A stretch of 64,000 bases of DNA from Dyadobacter diqingensis (GTDB lineage: Bacteria > Bacteroidota > Bacteroidia > Cytophagales > Spirosomataceae): NCBI RefSeq assembly GCF_024220585.1, contig NZ_JAMXKF010000016.1:1-64000 (forward strand). The letters run 5' to 3'. Under the pieces are notes generated by a model. It did not search any database and was not told where the DNA came from. It was given only the letters and a program-made list of their open reading frames with translations. Below, piece by piece: positions 32,964 to 41,473 of this stretch (position 1 is its first letter; the number at the start of each line of letters is the position of its first letter). Position numbers and translations under genes: made by a program.

Positions 32964-33362
32964 ATGAAAACAAATTCACCGGCATGGGATTTAACACCAA
33001 ACTTATATCTCACCAGAAATGAATCTGAAATTATCGACTGTTTGGTAGACCATCACGAAATGCCCGCTGAGTTTGAAGAAAATCACGTCATTTCCTTCTT
33101 TAACAATACCGACCTGCACCTGGTGCTTTACTTTTCCAAGCAGGAAGACAGAGGATTCCAAATGTACGTTATTAAGGATTTTTCAGTCCATGTCGATGAT
33201 ATGATCCTTCTCCGTGAACTTTTCGGCAGACTGATCACCGATGGATTCAGCGTTTTGGTATTGCAAAAAGCACAGTACCGCATCGATCACATCATTTCCA
33301 TGTCCAGGACATTCAGGGCAATGCTGCACAAAGATTTAGCGGATCATTTTGAGGACAATTAA
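32964..33362 (+). CDS. Hypothetical protein, 132 aa
   Basis: A 132-residue soluble, acidic protein with no signal peptide or membrane segment and no family I recognise. It begins MKTNSPAWDLTPNLYL and contains alternating hydrophobic strands (HLVLYFSK, FQMYVIKDF) and helices (VDDMILLRELFGRLI). A small alpha/beta fold is likely. It stands alone with its own upstream gap, and the terminator at 33376 follows its stop, supporting a genuine single-gene unit. Confidence 0.6.
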   Translation: MKTNSPAWDLTPNLYLTRNESEIIDCLVDHHEMPAEFEENHVISFFNNTDLHLVLYFSKQEDRGFQMYVIKDFSVHVDDMILLRELFGRLITDGFSVLVLQKAQYRIDHIISMSRTFRAMLHKDLADHFEDN

Positions 33363-33375
33363 TATTCAGATCATT

Positions 33376-33425
33376 ATAAAATCAGAAAGGCCGAATCAAC
33401 ATTGACTCAGCCTTTCTGATTTTAT
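33376..33425. terminator. Bidirectional terminator
   Basis: ATAAAATCAGAAAGGC (33376-33391) pairs perfectly with 33410-33425. It lies between the convergent 132-residue hypothetical gene and ychF and has A/T tracts on both sides. Confidence 0.8.
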
Positions 33426-33440
33426 ATCCTGTTATGTCAA

Positions 33441-34544
33441 TTACACATTGAAACGGAAGTGCATAATATCACCATCCACAACAACATATTCTTTTCCTTC
33501 AACAGCCATTTTTCCAACTTCTTTCACCCCTGCTTCTGATTTGTATTGCTCATAATCAGGAAGCTTGATAACTTCTGCACGGATAAATCCTTTTTCAAAA
33601 TCACTATGGATCACACCCGCTGCCTGTGGCGCTTTCCAGCCTTTCACGATCGTCCAGGCACGAACTTCCTTAACACCCGCAGTGAAATAAGTGATCAGGT
33701 TTAATAATGCGTAAGAAGCTTTAATAAGTTTGGCCAAACCGGATTCTTTCAAACCATATTCACCAAGGAACATTTCGTGCTCCTCCGGATCTTCAATTTC
33801 AGAAATCTGTGACTCAATGGCTGCACAAAGCACAATAACATCGGCACCTTCGTGCGCTACGGCTTCTCTTAATTTTTCAGAATACTCATTTCCTGAAAGC
33901 ATAGAACCTTCGTCAACATTCGCAACGTAAAGTACAGGTTTGTCCGTCAGCAATTTCAAATCGCCAACCGCTGCTTCTTTCAGATCTGCGTCGTCAACCA
34001 CAAGGCTGCGGGCGTTACGGCCTGCTTCCAGCGTTTCTTTATATTTTTTCAAAAGTTCAAGTTCTGCCTTTGCTTTCGCATCGCCGGCTCTTGCTCCTTT
34101 TTCGGTTTTCTGCATTTTTTTCTCTACCGACTCCAAATCTTTCAATTGCAATTCAGCATCGATGATTTCTTTGTCAAAAACCGGATCGACCTTTCCTTCC
34201 ACGTGCACCACGTTTTCGTCCTGAAAACAACGTACAACGTGTACAATCGCGTCAACTTCACGGATATTGGCAAGGAACTTGTTTCCCAGACCTGCACCCT
34301 GGCTTGCGCCTTTTACCAAGCCGGCGATATCAACAAACTCCATGATTGTTGGGATCACTTTCTGCGGTTTCACCAATCCGATTAATACATCAATACGCTC
34401 GTCCGGAACGGTTACAACGCCGACGTTAGGTTCGATCGTACAGAAAGGATAGTTGGCAGCTTCGGCTTTACCGGTAGAAATAGCATTAAATAAAGTGGAT
34501 TTCCCAACGTTCGGTAATCCAACAATTCCACATTGAAGGCTCAT
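33441..34544 (-). CDS. ychF: Redox-regulated ATPase YchF (Obg family)
   Basis: A 367-residue P-loop NTPase with the usual length. G1 is GLPNVGKSTLF at residues 8-18 and G3 is DIAGLVKGASQGAGLGNKFL; the G4 position carries NVDE, the non-Asp form that makes YchF prefer ATP over GTP. A helical coiled-coil insert follows (about 125-185), and the C-terminal TGS-type domain contains TAGVKEVRAWTIVKG and FIRAEVI. YchF binds ribosomes and affects the oxidative stress response. It appears to be monocistronic. Confidence 0.96.
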   Translation of the reverse strand: MSLQCGIVGLPNVGKSTLFNAISTGKAEAANYPFCTIEPNVGVVTVPDERIDVLIGLVKPQKVIPTIMEFVDIAGLVKGASQGAGLGNKFLANIREVDAIVHVVRCFQDENVVHVEGKVDPVFDKEIIDAELQLKDLESVEKKMQKTEKGARAGDAKAKAELELLKKYKETLEAGRNARSLVVDDADLKEAAVGDLKLLTDKPVLYVANVDEGSMLSGNEYSEKLREAVAHEGADVIVLCAAIESQISEIEDPEEHEMFLGEYGLKESGLAKLIKASYALLNLITYFTAGVKEVRAWTIVKGWKAPQAAGVIHSDFEKGFIRAEVIKLPDYEQYKSEAGVKEVGKMAVEGKEYVVVDGDIMHFRFNV

Positions 34545-34680
34545 AAAAACTAAGACAAATGGGATGAGAAGACTATTTAAGCCAAAATTCTCATCATAGT
34601 AAATGGTAAACGGCTGTACCTAAATAGCAAGCCCTGATAATTTTTACGCAAAATTACCAATTAGCTGACAGAAAAACTAA

Positions 34681-34708
34681 AAGCCTTCGTCAATGATTGC
34701 GAAGGCTT
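34681..34708 (-). terminator. Terminator of the DUF3276 gene
   Basis: AAGCCTTCG and CGAAGGCTT form perfect 9-bp arms around a 10-bp loop, just downstream of the minus-strand stop at 34731. On that strand it is followed by TTAGTTTTTC. Confidence 0.7.
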
Positions 34709-34730
34709 CTCTTAAAAACGTAAAGTTTTC

Positions 34731-35051
34731 TTATTCCCACTTCAAATCTGATTCTCCAATGGCGTCTACTTCATCCGCTTTGGCCTCATACTGAGAAAAA
34801 TCAACTTCTGGCATTAATTCTGTTTTCACGTGATCAACCGCATCTTTCAAAGCTTCTACAAACTTATCAAAGTCCTCTTTGTACAAAAACATTTTATGTT
34901 TTTCATACGTAAAGCCCTCTCCCTGCGGATGACGCCGACTTTCGGTAATGGTTAGGTAGTAATCGTTGGATCGCGTAGAGCGAACATCGAAGAAGTAAGT
35001 CCGTTTTCCCGCCCTGACCCTTTTGGAGTAGATTTGCTCTCTGTCTTCCAC
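34731..35051 (-). CDS. DUF3276 / PUR-alpha-like nucleic-acid-binding protein
   Basis: A 106-residue protein of the DUF3276 family, which has a PUR-alpha-type single-strand DNA/RNA-binding fold. The core reads RVRAGKRTYFFDVRSTRSNDYYLTITE and continues with a helix, KEDFDKFVEALKDAVDHV. The C-terminal tail is acidic. Related proteins in spirochaetes bind nucleic acid and regulate expression. It is widely conserved in Bacteroidota; the target here is unknown. A single-gene unit is likely, ended by the hairpin at 34681. Confidence 0.85.
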   Translation of the reverse strand: MEDREQIYSKRVRAGKRTYFFDVRSTRSNDYYLTITESRRHPQGEGFTYEKHKMFLYKEDFDKFVEALKDAVDHVKTELMPEVDFSQYEAKADEVDAIGESDLKWE

Positions 35052-35242
35052 TATGTTTAGTTTTTAATAGGTTTGCAAACGCTAAAATAGAAAGTTTATT
35101 GCTGCGAACAAAAAAACCAGGAGATATTAGCAAATCCTTAATGCCTCAAAAATTAAAACTTTATGGATTTATCTTGTACTTTATCAACATAACACATGCA
35201 TTTGTGTGTTTATTCCGTTACATTTGAATAATATGCGGGAAT

Positions 35243-35293
35243 GTGCGCCAGTGGCGCACCGCTATTATGGTAAAGAATAGGGCTCGTTGAGCC
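35243..35293. repeat. REP-like double hairpin, family II (copy A)
   Basis: GTGCGCC-AGT-GGCGCAC (35243-35259) is followed by CGCTATTATGG and then GGCTC-GTT-GAGCC (35281-35293). The CCGCTATTA and GGCTCGT words recur in the same order at 58617-58641. The block ends 30 bp before the rlpA-like start codon. Confidence 0.5.
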
Positions 35294-35322
35294 ATATTTA
35301 TGTTCCACCTAAACGCTCAGAT

Positions 35323-35775
35323 ATGACTTATCATCGGATTCTGATTCTATTGTTTTTGTCCCTGGCCGGACTCCCTGATGCAAACGCACAGATAAGCCTT
35401 GGCAAAACTGAAGTTGGTCGTGCTTCATTCTATTCATCTCGCTTTCATGGGCGAAAAACCTCTTTTGGAGAAGTTCACAAGAGTACAGAACTCTCCGCTG
35501 CCCATCGCACGCTACCACTCAACACCATGCTGGAAATTACAAACCTGGCTAATAATCAAAAAGTTATCGTTCGCGTGAATGACCGCGGCCCCTATTCCAA
35601 AAACAGAATGGTCGATATCAGCAAAGAAGCAGCCCGACTGATCGGAATTATTTCTAACGGTGTTGCCAGCGTGTCCATGAGAATCGTGGGAATGGAGGGA
35701 ATGGTGATGCTCGACGCAAATGAAGAGGTAGATCACAAGGCCGGTAAGATTATTTCGATGCGTACAAAAGATTAA
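35323..35775 (+). CDS. rlpA: RlpA-like septal ring lytic transglycosylase family protein
   Basis: A 150-residue exported protein. An in-frame TTG at 35287 lies within a repeat and is not used; the ATG at 35323 begins a signal peptide (MTYHRILILLFLSLAGLPDANAQ). The double-psi beta-barrel domain of RlpA spans most of the rest: GRASFYSSRFHGRKTSFGE, AAHRTLPLNTMLEITN and VRVNDRGPY with its conserved Asp. RlpA proteins cleave or bind denuded peptidoglycan at the septum. There is no SPOR domain, which is common in short Bacteroidota versions. Confidence 0.88.
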   Translation: MTYHRILILLFLSLAGLPDANAQISLGKTEVGRASFYSSRFHGRKTSFGEVHKSTELSAAHRTLPLNTMLEITNLANNQKVIVRVNDRGPYSKNRMVDISKEAARLIGIISNGVASVSMRIVGMEGMVMLDANEEVDHKAGKIISMRTKD

Positions 35776-35792
35776 CTCCGTTTTTTATCTGT

Positions 35793-36707
35793 ATGAACAA
35801 CCGACAGCTGGATTTAGCAAAAATAAGAGAATTTGGTAACCTTGAATTTCTGGCTAAACAGCTGGTCGAAGGCTTTATAACCGGCTTGCACAAATCTCCT
35901 TTCCACGGATTTTCCGTAGAATTTGCCGAACACCAATTGTATAATACCGGTGAATCAACAAGAAATATTGACTGGAAAGTTTTTGCAAAAACAGACCGGT
36001 TGTATGTGAAACGTTACGAAGAAGAGACCAATCTGCGCTGTCACATTTTGCTGGATACGTCATCTTCGATGTATTATCCGGAAGAAAGTTATGGCAAAAT
36101 GACTTTCAGTCTGATGGCTGCTGCAAGCCTTACCTATCTTTTACAAAGACAGAAAGATGCTGTCAGCTTGTGTACATTTTCGGATGCGGTTGAAATCCAG
36201 ACTGCCGTAAAATCTACGCCATCGCACGTGCACAAGATCATGCAGGAGCTTAATGCGCTTTTGCAAAAAAACCGACCACTGCAAAAAACGTCCGTTGCCG
36301 AGGTGTTGCATCAACTAGCAGAAAAAATACATAAACGTTCGCTGGTTGTTATTTTCAGCGATATGTTTGACAATATTGAAGAGGCTGATCAGATCTTTTC
36401 GGCTTTGCAGCATTTACGGCACAACCTGCATGAAGTTCTTCTGTTTCACGTAACGGACAAAAAAACAGAAGAAACTTTTGCCTTTGAAAACCGCCCCTAT
36501 GAATTCGTTGACCTGGAATCGGGAGAAAAAATAAAGGTGCAACCAGAGCAGGTGCGCGAATCTTATCAGAAATTCGTCGGGGATTTTTATCAGAAACTCA
36601 AACTGAAATGCGGCCAGTACAAAATCGATTTTATCGAAGCTGATATCGCCAAAGGTTTCGATCCGGTTTTGATGGCCTATTTAGTAAAGCATTCGAAAAT
36701 GAGGTAA
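35793..36707 (+). CDS. DUF58 domain protein (von Willebrand A-like)
   Basis: A 304-residue cytoplasmic protein. The DUF58 signature GESTRNIDWKVFAKTDRLYVKRYEEE lies in the first third, followed by a VWA-like fold with the metal site LLDTSSSMYY (DxSxS). DUF58 proteins are usually partners of MoxR AAA+ ATPases and act as chaperone-like adaptors in stress or envelope processes. No MoxR gene is in this window, so the partner is elsewhere. It follows the rlpA-like gene by 17 bp, which suggests co-transcription. Confidence 0.88.
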   Translation: MNNRQLDLAKIREFGNLEFLAKQLVEGFITGLHKSPFHGFSVEFAEHQLYNTGESTRNIDWKVFAKTDRLYVKRYEEETNLRCHILLDTSSSMYYPEESYGKMTFSLMAAASLTYLLQRQKDAVSLCTFSDAVEIQTAVKSTPSHVHKIMQELNALLQKNRPLQKTSVAEVLHQLAEKIHKRSLVVIFSDMFDNIEEADQIFSALQHLRHNLHEVLLFHVTDKKTEETFAFENRPYEFVDLESGEKIKVQPEQVRESYQKFVGDFYQKLKLKCGQYKIDFIEADIAKGFDPVLMAYLVKHSKMR

Positions 36708-36764
36708 AATTTATAGAAATTTACGGATCTAAATCCTTTACATCCGTTTATACGGATAATTTCT

Positions 36765-37910
36765 ATGAATAAACTTTCCGCATACTATCTGTTCCTGATC
36801 TTATCCATTGCTTTTAGTGGCTGTCATTCTGCAAAAAAATCGCTGAAACGCGGTGATTTTGATGATTCGGTTTTTCGGGCAGCCGACAAACTAAAAAGTA
36901 ATCCAACTCACAGTTCATCGCTGGAAATCCTAAAACAAGCCTTCCCAAGCGCCGTAGCCCAACATCGGGACGATATTACACGAAACGAAACAGCACCTGA
37001 TTTGCAGAAATGGGAGCTATTAATGGCTTCTTATCAAAAACTGAACAAACTTTATGACGCCGTAAAACCCTGTTCTGTTTGCATGAAAGTAGTAAGTGCG
37101 CGGAGTTATTACGAGGAAGAAAGAAATACAAAGCAAAAGGCCGTTGAAACGCATTATGAAGAAGGCGTAAAATTTTTGTCGCTCGGGGATCGGGAAAATG
37201 CGCGGACAGCTTACGATCATTTTGAAAGAGTCAACGAACTTACCCCTGATTACAATGATAATCAACGGAAATTGGATGTTTCTTACAACATCGCGTCTTT
37301 CAAAGTTGTGGTTGAACAGGTTTTAGTCACTTCAAAAGTTTATCAGCTCAGCAACGCCTATTTTCAGGACCGCATTAATGATTTCCTGAAAACCAATCAG
37401 CGAATCAACAAGTTTGTACAGTTCTACACGCCTGATGAGGCAACCAACAGCAAATTAAAACCAGACCATGTTATCACCCTTCAATTTGACGATTTCGTAG
37501 TCGGGCAGACACTCATAGAAAAAAATACCGAGACAGTGACCAGCAAGGACAGCGTGAAGGTTGGAGAGAAAACCGTGAACCGTAAAAAGGTTGAGTTTTA
37601 CGACAAGGTAAAGGCCAAACTTACAAAGAACCGAAAAACGGTTCATTCCAGCGGCTTGCTGGACATGCGCATTGTAGATTTCAAAACAAGACAACAGGTC
37701 AATCAGGAAAAATTCAGCGGCGAATACAATTGGGTTTGTGAATGGGCAAATTTCAATGGCGACGAACGAGCGCTCACCGCTGCGCAACTGAGAATGTGCA
37801 AAAGCCAGGAATTATTACCTCCGGACCCCCAGCAGCTTTTCGTCGAGTTTAGTAAACCGATTTATGATCGGCTGACAGATAGGTTGCGGAATTTTTATGC
37901 AAAATACTAG
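36765..37910 (+). CDS. Hypothetical lipoprotein, 381 aa
   Basis: A 381-residue protein with a lipoprotein signal peptide, lipobox Cys20 in AFSGC. Its first half looks helical and TPR-like: GVKFLSLGDRENARTAYDHFERVNEL resembles a TPR unit. The second half has beta strands and ends DRLTDRLRNFYAKY. It contains a CSVCMKV motif around residue 105, of unknown meaning. It is probably a conserved Bacteroidota envelope lipoprotein of unknown function. Just before the ATG is a small hairpin, ATCCGT-TTAT-ACGGAT. Confidence 0.7.
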   Translation: MNKLSAYYLFLILSIAFSGCHSAKKSLKRGDFDDSVFRAADKLKSNPTHSSSLEILKQAFPSAVAQHRDDITRNETAPDLQKWELLMASYQKLNKLYDAVKPCSVCMKVVSARSYYEEERNTKQKAVETHYEEGVKFLSLGDRENARTAYDHFERVNELTPDYNDNQRKLDVSYNIASFKVVVEQVLVTSKVYQLSNAYFQDRINDFLKTNQRINKFVQFYTPDEATNSKLKPDHVITLQFDDFVVGQTLIEKNTETVTSKDSVKVGEKTVNRKKVEFYDKVKAKLTKNRKTVHSSGLLDMRIVDFKTRQQVNQEKFSGEYNWVCEWANFNGDERALTAAQLRMCKSQELLPPDPQQLFVEFSKPIYDRLTDRLRNFYAKY

Positions 37911-38303
37911 CAAATTTTCAATCAGGAAACTCTGATGGACTTAGATTTCAAAACAAGAACGAATGACTAGAAACAGGATGCCCATCAATAGGCAATGTTA
38001 ACCCTGTCAAAATTGCCAGCAAATTGCAAATACCATATTTCCGGAGAAAATTCCTGTTTATAGAAAATAATGTAGATTGCGAAACTGGCTCCATCGGAGC
38101 CTCCTGTTAATAATCAGGAAATTCTGATAGAGCCAGATTTCAAAACAAGAACGATTGACTAGAAACTGATGCCCATCAATGGGCAATATTTAACCTTTTT
38201 CAAACTTTCCAGCAAATTGTAAATACCATATTTCCGCAGGAAATTCCTGTTTATAGAAAACGGTATTCTTGTCCACAACACAGGAACGTCGTGCAAATCT
38301 CCC
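37911..38303. other. Gene-free stretch with a tandem duplication
   Basis: 393 bp between the lipoprotein and radA stops hold no credible gene. Two imperfect direct copies occupy most of it (see the separate repeat entry). Between them lies the hairpin GGCTCC-ATC-GGAGCC at about 38090-38104. Confidence 0.7.
37920..38260. repeat. Two direct copies of a ~148-bp non-coding unit
   Basis: Copy 1 is 37920-38067 and copy 2 is 38112-38260, with a 192-193 bp period. Shared words include ATTTCAAAACAAGAACGA, TGACTAGAAAC, AATACCATATTTCCG and TTCCTGTTTATAGAAAA. Copy 2 keeps a perfect TGCCCAT-CA-ATGGGCA hairpin that copy 1 has lost in part, and a perfect CAGGAAATTCCTG palindrome (38237-38249). Confidence 0.8.
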
Positions 38304-39677
38304 TCACTTATTCAAAAACAACTCCATAAAAAGCTGATCCAAATGCGCGACCATTACCACTTCTATCTTCGCGTCTTTAAAATCCAGACCTTTTCCGTTA
38401 TATTTTGATATATAAATCTTCTTAAAACCTAATTTTGCTGCTTCTGAAATTCTGCTTTCGATGCGATTTACGGCACGTACCTCACCGCCAAGCCCGACTT
38501 CTGCTGCGAAGCATACCGACGGTGGAATAAACGAATCTTCGTAAGAAGAGACAATCGAAGCTACTACGGACAGGTCAATAGCCGGGTCTTCAACACGTAA
38601 TCCGCCTGCAACATTTAAAAATACATCCTGAACGCCCAATCTGAAACCTCCGCGTTTTTCCAGAACTGCCAACAGCATTTGTAATCTTTTTGCATCAAAA
38701 CCAGTCCCGCTCCTTTGCGGGGTTCCGTAAGTCGAAACACTGACAAGCGACTGAATTTCAATCAAAAGCGGACGATTCCCTTCCATCATAGAGCCAATGG
38801 AAATCCCGCTGATCGGTTCATCACGCTGAGAAATAAGTATTTCCGACGGATTACTAACCTGGCGTAAACCGGCCGCATGCATTTCGTAAATACCTAGTTC
38901 AGAAGTACTTCCAAATCGATTTTTCACTGTTCTTAGAATCCGGTATGTAGTATGGCGGTCTCCTTCAAACTGCAAAACCGTATCGACCATATGCTCCAAT
39001 ACCTTTGGTCCCGCCAACGAGCCATCCTTGGTAATATGCCCGATCAGGAACACCGGAACACCGGTTTCCTTGGCATATTTCATAAATTCAGCGGTACATT
39101 CTCGCACCTGCGAAACACTCCCGGCTCCCGATTCAATGTATGCCGACTGCATGGTCTGGATCGAATCTATGATCAGGATTTCAGGCTGAAAATCTTCAAT
39201 CTGTCTAAAAATATTGGTCGTATGGGTTTCCGTGAGGATAAAACAGTTATCACTTTTGGACGACATCCGCTCGGCCCGCATCTTAATCTGCTGTTCCGAT
39301 TCTTCCCCGGAGACATACAAAACCTTCTTTTTGGTAAGTGTCAGTGCAATTTCCAGCATCAGCGTCGACTTTCCGATCCCCGGCTCCCCTCCGATCAGCA
39401 CCAGCGATCCCTGCACAATTCCCCCTCCCAAAACACGGTTCAACTCCCCGTCATCGGTAATGATCCGCGGTTCATTGGCGTATTCGATCTCCGCAATTGC
39501 TTTCGGTTTGCTGGCAAGGTTAATGGCCTTCCAGGAAACTGTCGTCTTTTTATCCTCTTTCTCAATCACTTCCTGCACCATCGTATTCCACTCGCCGCAA
39601 GAAGGACATCTTCCCACCCATTTGGGTGAATTGTATCCGCACTCCTGACAAAAATATGCTGTTTTGGCTTTGGCCAT
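38304..39677 (-). CDS. radA: DNA repair protein RadA
   Basis: A 457-residue RadA (Sms), which drives branch migration during recombinational repair. The N-terminal zinc finger has CQECGYNSPKWVGRCPSC. The RecA-like ATPase has Walker A GGEPGIGKST, Walker B LIIDSIQT and the RadA-specific VKNRFGST. The C-terminal third is the Lon-protease-like domain (VFLNVAGGLRVEDPAIDLSV). The length is normal for the family and there is no sign of damage. Confidence 0.97.
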   Translation of the reverse strand: MAKAKTAYFCQECGYNSPKWVGRCPSCGEWNTMVQEVIEKEDKKTTVSWKAINLASKPKAIAEIEYANEPRIITDDGELNRVLGGGIVQGSLVLIGGEPGIGKSTLMLEIALTLTKKKVLYVSGEESEQQIKMRAERMSSKSDNCFILTETHTTNIFRQIEDFQPEILIIDSIQTMQSAYIESGAGSVSQVRECTAEFMKYAKETGVPVFLIGHITKDGSLAGPKVLEHMVDTVLQFEGDRHTTYRILRTVKNRFGSTSELGIYEMHAAGLRQVSNPSEILISQRDEPISGISIGSMMEGNRPLLIEIQSLVSVSTYGTPQRSGTGFDAKRLQMLLAVLEKRGGFRLGVQDVFLNVAGGLRVEDPAIDLSVVASIVSSYEDSFIPPSVCFAAEVGLGGEVRAVNRIESRISEAAKLGFKKIYISKYNGKGLDFKDAKIEVVMVAHLDQLFMELFLNK

Positions 39678-39845
39678 AAGGGTTTTCTCTTAGTTTGTTG
39701 TCGTATAAGGTGTTATGATATCGTCTCTTAATTTTTGCCAAATATGCAAACCTTTTTCACGTTAAATCAAAAAACAGTAGGTTTACGTACCGTTTTTTAT
39801 TTCCACACGTTATCAATCGGATTTAGTCATCAACAATTTTTCCGT

Positions 39846-40559
39846 ATGAACGTATTCAAGACAACAATTTTTGCAGGCCTTTTATTCCTGACCACGGCAA
39901 TTTCTGCCCAGGCTCAGTCGAAAGGTTTCGCTTTTGGGTTAAAGGGCGGTGTCAATTTATCCCGCCTGACAATGGGTAATGTATTGACAACCCGGTACGA
40001 CGACAACGGAAATGCCTATCTAAAATATGACGGTTCCGAAGTCAGGGATAATCTTAAACAAAGTTTTGACACAAAAACCGGCTGGGTTGGAGGTGCATGG
40101 ATGAGGTTTGGGCGCACGATATTTGTGCAGCCAGAGGTTTTGGTTTCTACAAAAGGAGGATCTTTTAACATCATCCCCGATGGATCTACCACTGCGCAAA
40201 GCGTAAAAATCAAGTACAGTAATATCGACGTGCCATTGCTGATCGGATTGAAGGGCGGGCCGATCCGGATTTTGGCCGGGCCATTATTCTCGTTTCGCGT
40301 CGGAGATAACCAGAAACTCAGCGATGCTTTCAAGCAGTATTCCTCAAACAGGGATAACTCGCTATCAAATGCCGTGGTGGGTTATCAATTTGGCGCCGGG
40401 CTGGATCTTGGAAGTTTTAGTCTCGATGTCCGCAAGGAAGGTACTTTTACTGATTTGGCCACTTTTAAGTTAAATGGCAAACCCATTGAAGGAAGCAGTG
40501 CAACGGTACGCCAGAAAATAACTTCATGGCAGGTAACGCTGGGACTTAAACTTTTCTAA
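39846..40559 (+). CDS. PorT-like outer-membrane beta-barrel protein
   Basis: From the ATG at 39846 the protein has 237 residues. The earlier in-frame ATG at 39735 would place 37 residues ahead of a clear signal peptide (MNVFKTTIFAGLLFLTTAISAQAQ), so the later start is used. FAFGLKGGVNLSRL and GWVGGAWMRFGRTIFVQPEVLVSTKGGSF are typical of the PorT/OMP_b-brl_2 family, and the last residues end in aromatic VTLGLKLF, a barrel closure. PorT-like proteins in Bacteroidota include T9SS accessory factors, but most are of unknown function. Confidence 0.85.
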   Translation: MNVFKTTIFAGLLFLTTAISAQAQSKGFAFGLKGGVNLSRLTMGNVLTTRYDDNGNAYLKYDGSEVRDNLKQSFDTKTGWVGGAWMRFGRTIFVQPEVLVSTKGGSFNIIPDGSTTAQSVKIKYSNIDVPLLIGLKGGPIRILAGPLFSFRVGDNQKLSDAFKQYSSNRDNSLSNAVVGYQFGAGLDLGSFSLDVRKEGTFTDLATFKLNGKPIEGSSATVRQKITSWQVTLGLKLF

Positions 40560-40674
40560 TTGGCCGGTATACAACAAAACATGCAGCCGTCGATCTGGCG
40601 ATGGCTGCTGTCCTTATGAATAACCCACTAATTTTTACCTAGTAAATATTTTTATCGATAGAATGCGCGTTTCG

Positions 40675-41073
40675 TTAGGCACTGATACGACGGTTCGTAT
40701 GATCAAGAATGCCGGTTATTTCTTTGATTTTTCTACGGGATACAATCACCTCTTTGCCGCAGGCCATTTTTAACATACGATCATCTTCCATACGTTCTAC
40801 TACGTAGTCTGAATTAACCAGGTACGATTTGTGAACTCTGATAAAATTGTTTGCCAAAAGCTCTGCAAGAGATTTCAGTGTTTTGGAAACCAGATATCTT
40901 TTACCTGCATTGGTATAAATAAAGGTATAGTTTCCTTCTCCCTCCAAAAATGTAATAATGTCAGGAGTAAGAAATATCGTTCTGCCCATAGACTGAACTG
41001 AAATGTGAACTGTTCTGTCAGCTGATGAATTGTCTGACAATGTTTGGTGAGTAAAGCTTCCTAAGGTTTTCAT
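40675..41073 (-). CDS. LytTR family DNA-binding protein
   Basis: A 132-residue protein that is essentially one LytTR DNA-binding domain (about 28-125): ITFLEGEGNYTFIYTNAGKRYLVSKTLKSL, FIRVHKSYLVNSDYV and IVSRRKIKEI. It has no receiver domain, so it is either constitutively active or controlled through another protein. LytTR regulators bind direct repeats with their beta strands. A candidate -7 box on the minus strand is TACATTTG, at 41114-41121, about 40 bp before the start. Confidence 0.88.
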   Translation of the reverse strand: MKTLGSFTHQTLSDNSSADRTVHISVQSMGRTIFLTPDIITFLEGEGNYTFIYTNAGKRYLVSKTLKSLAELLANNFIRVHKSYLVNSDYVVERMEDDRMLKMACGKEVIVSRRKIKEITGILDHTNRRISA

Positions 41074-41473
41074 AATGCTTTGGGGCTGGTTTTTCTGACG
41101 TTGTTTTATGATTCAAATGTAGAAGGAATATTCATGTAAATAAAGTACCCACAATTAGGTATTTTTCAGTAATTATCTGATTTAAAGAAACTTAAATGAA
41201 TACGTAGAAGTGAAATGACGTAACTGACCTTATCAAAACACGTAATTTTACCTAGTGCCCAAAACGGTCAAAACGGGCTCTTTTTGAGGTTAAATTTTAG
41301 AGTCTTAAAAAATCTCCTCTCAGGCCGCGTAACTTTATCTATCTTTGCAGCAGTTTTTACACCGATATCGCCTCTTCGATAGCTGGTTTAGAAGAAATAG
41401 AAATTACTGGAACACGGCAGTTGGCAGCCAGAAATCTGGATCCGATTACGGTTCTTTACAACCAATAAAATTT
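41074..41473. other. Divergent promoter region, LytTR gene and pheS
   Basis: A 400-bp gap. It holds a candidate minus-strand -7 box at 41114-41121 (TACATTTG on that strand) and a plus-strand TATCTTTG at 41340-41347. The latter would give pheS an untranslated leader of about 120 nt. A weak hairpin-forming stretch, CGATATCG..CGATAGC, lies near 41360. No attenuator or T-box could be shown. Confidence 0.45.

Noticed and set aside
35287..35322. TTG start extending the rlpA-like gene
   Set aside because: The stretch lies in a REP-like repeat and would place 12 non-signal residues ahead of a complete signal peptide.
41345..41473. N-terminal extension of pheS
   Set aside because: The 43 extra residues are not PheS-like, and a candidate promoter box overlaps the start of the extension.
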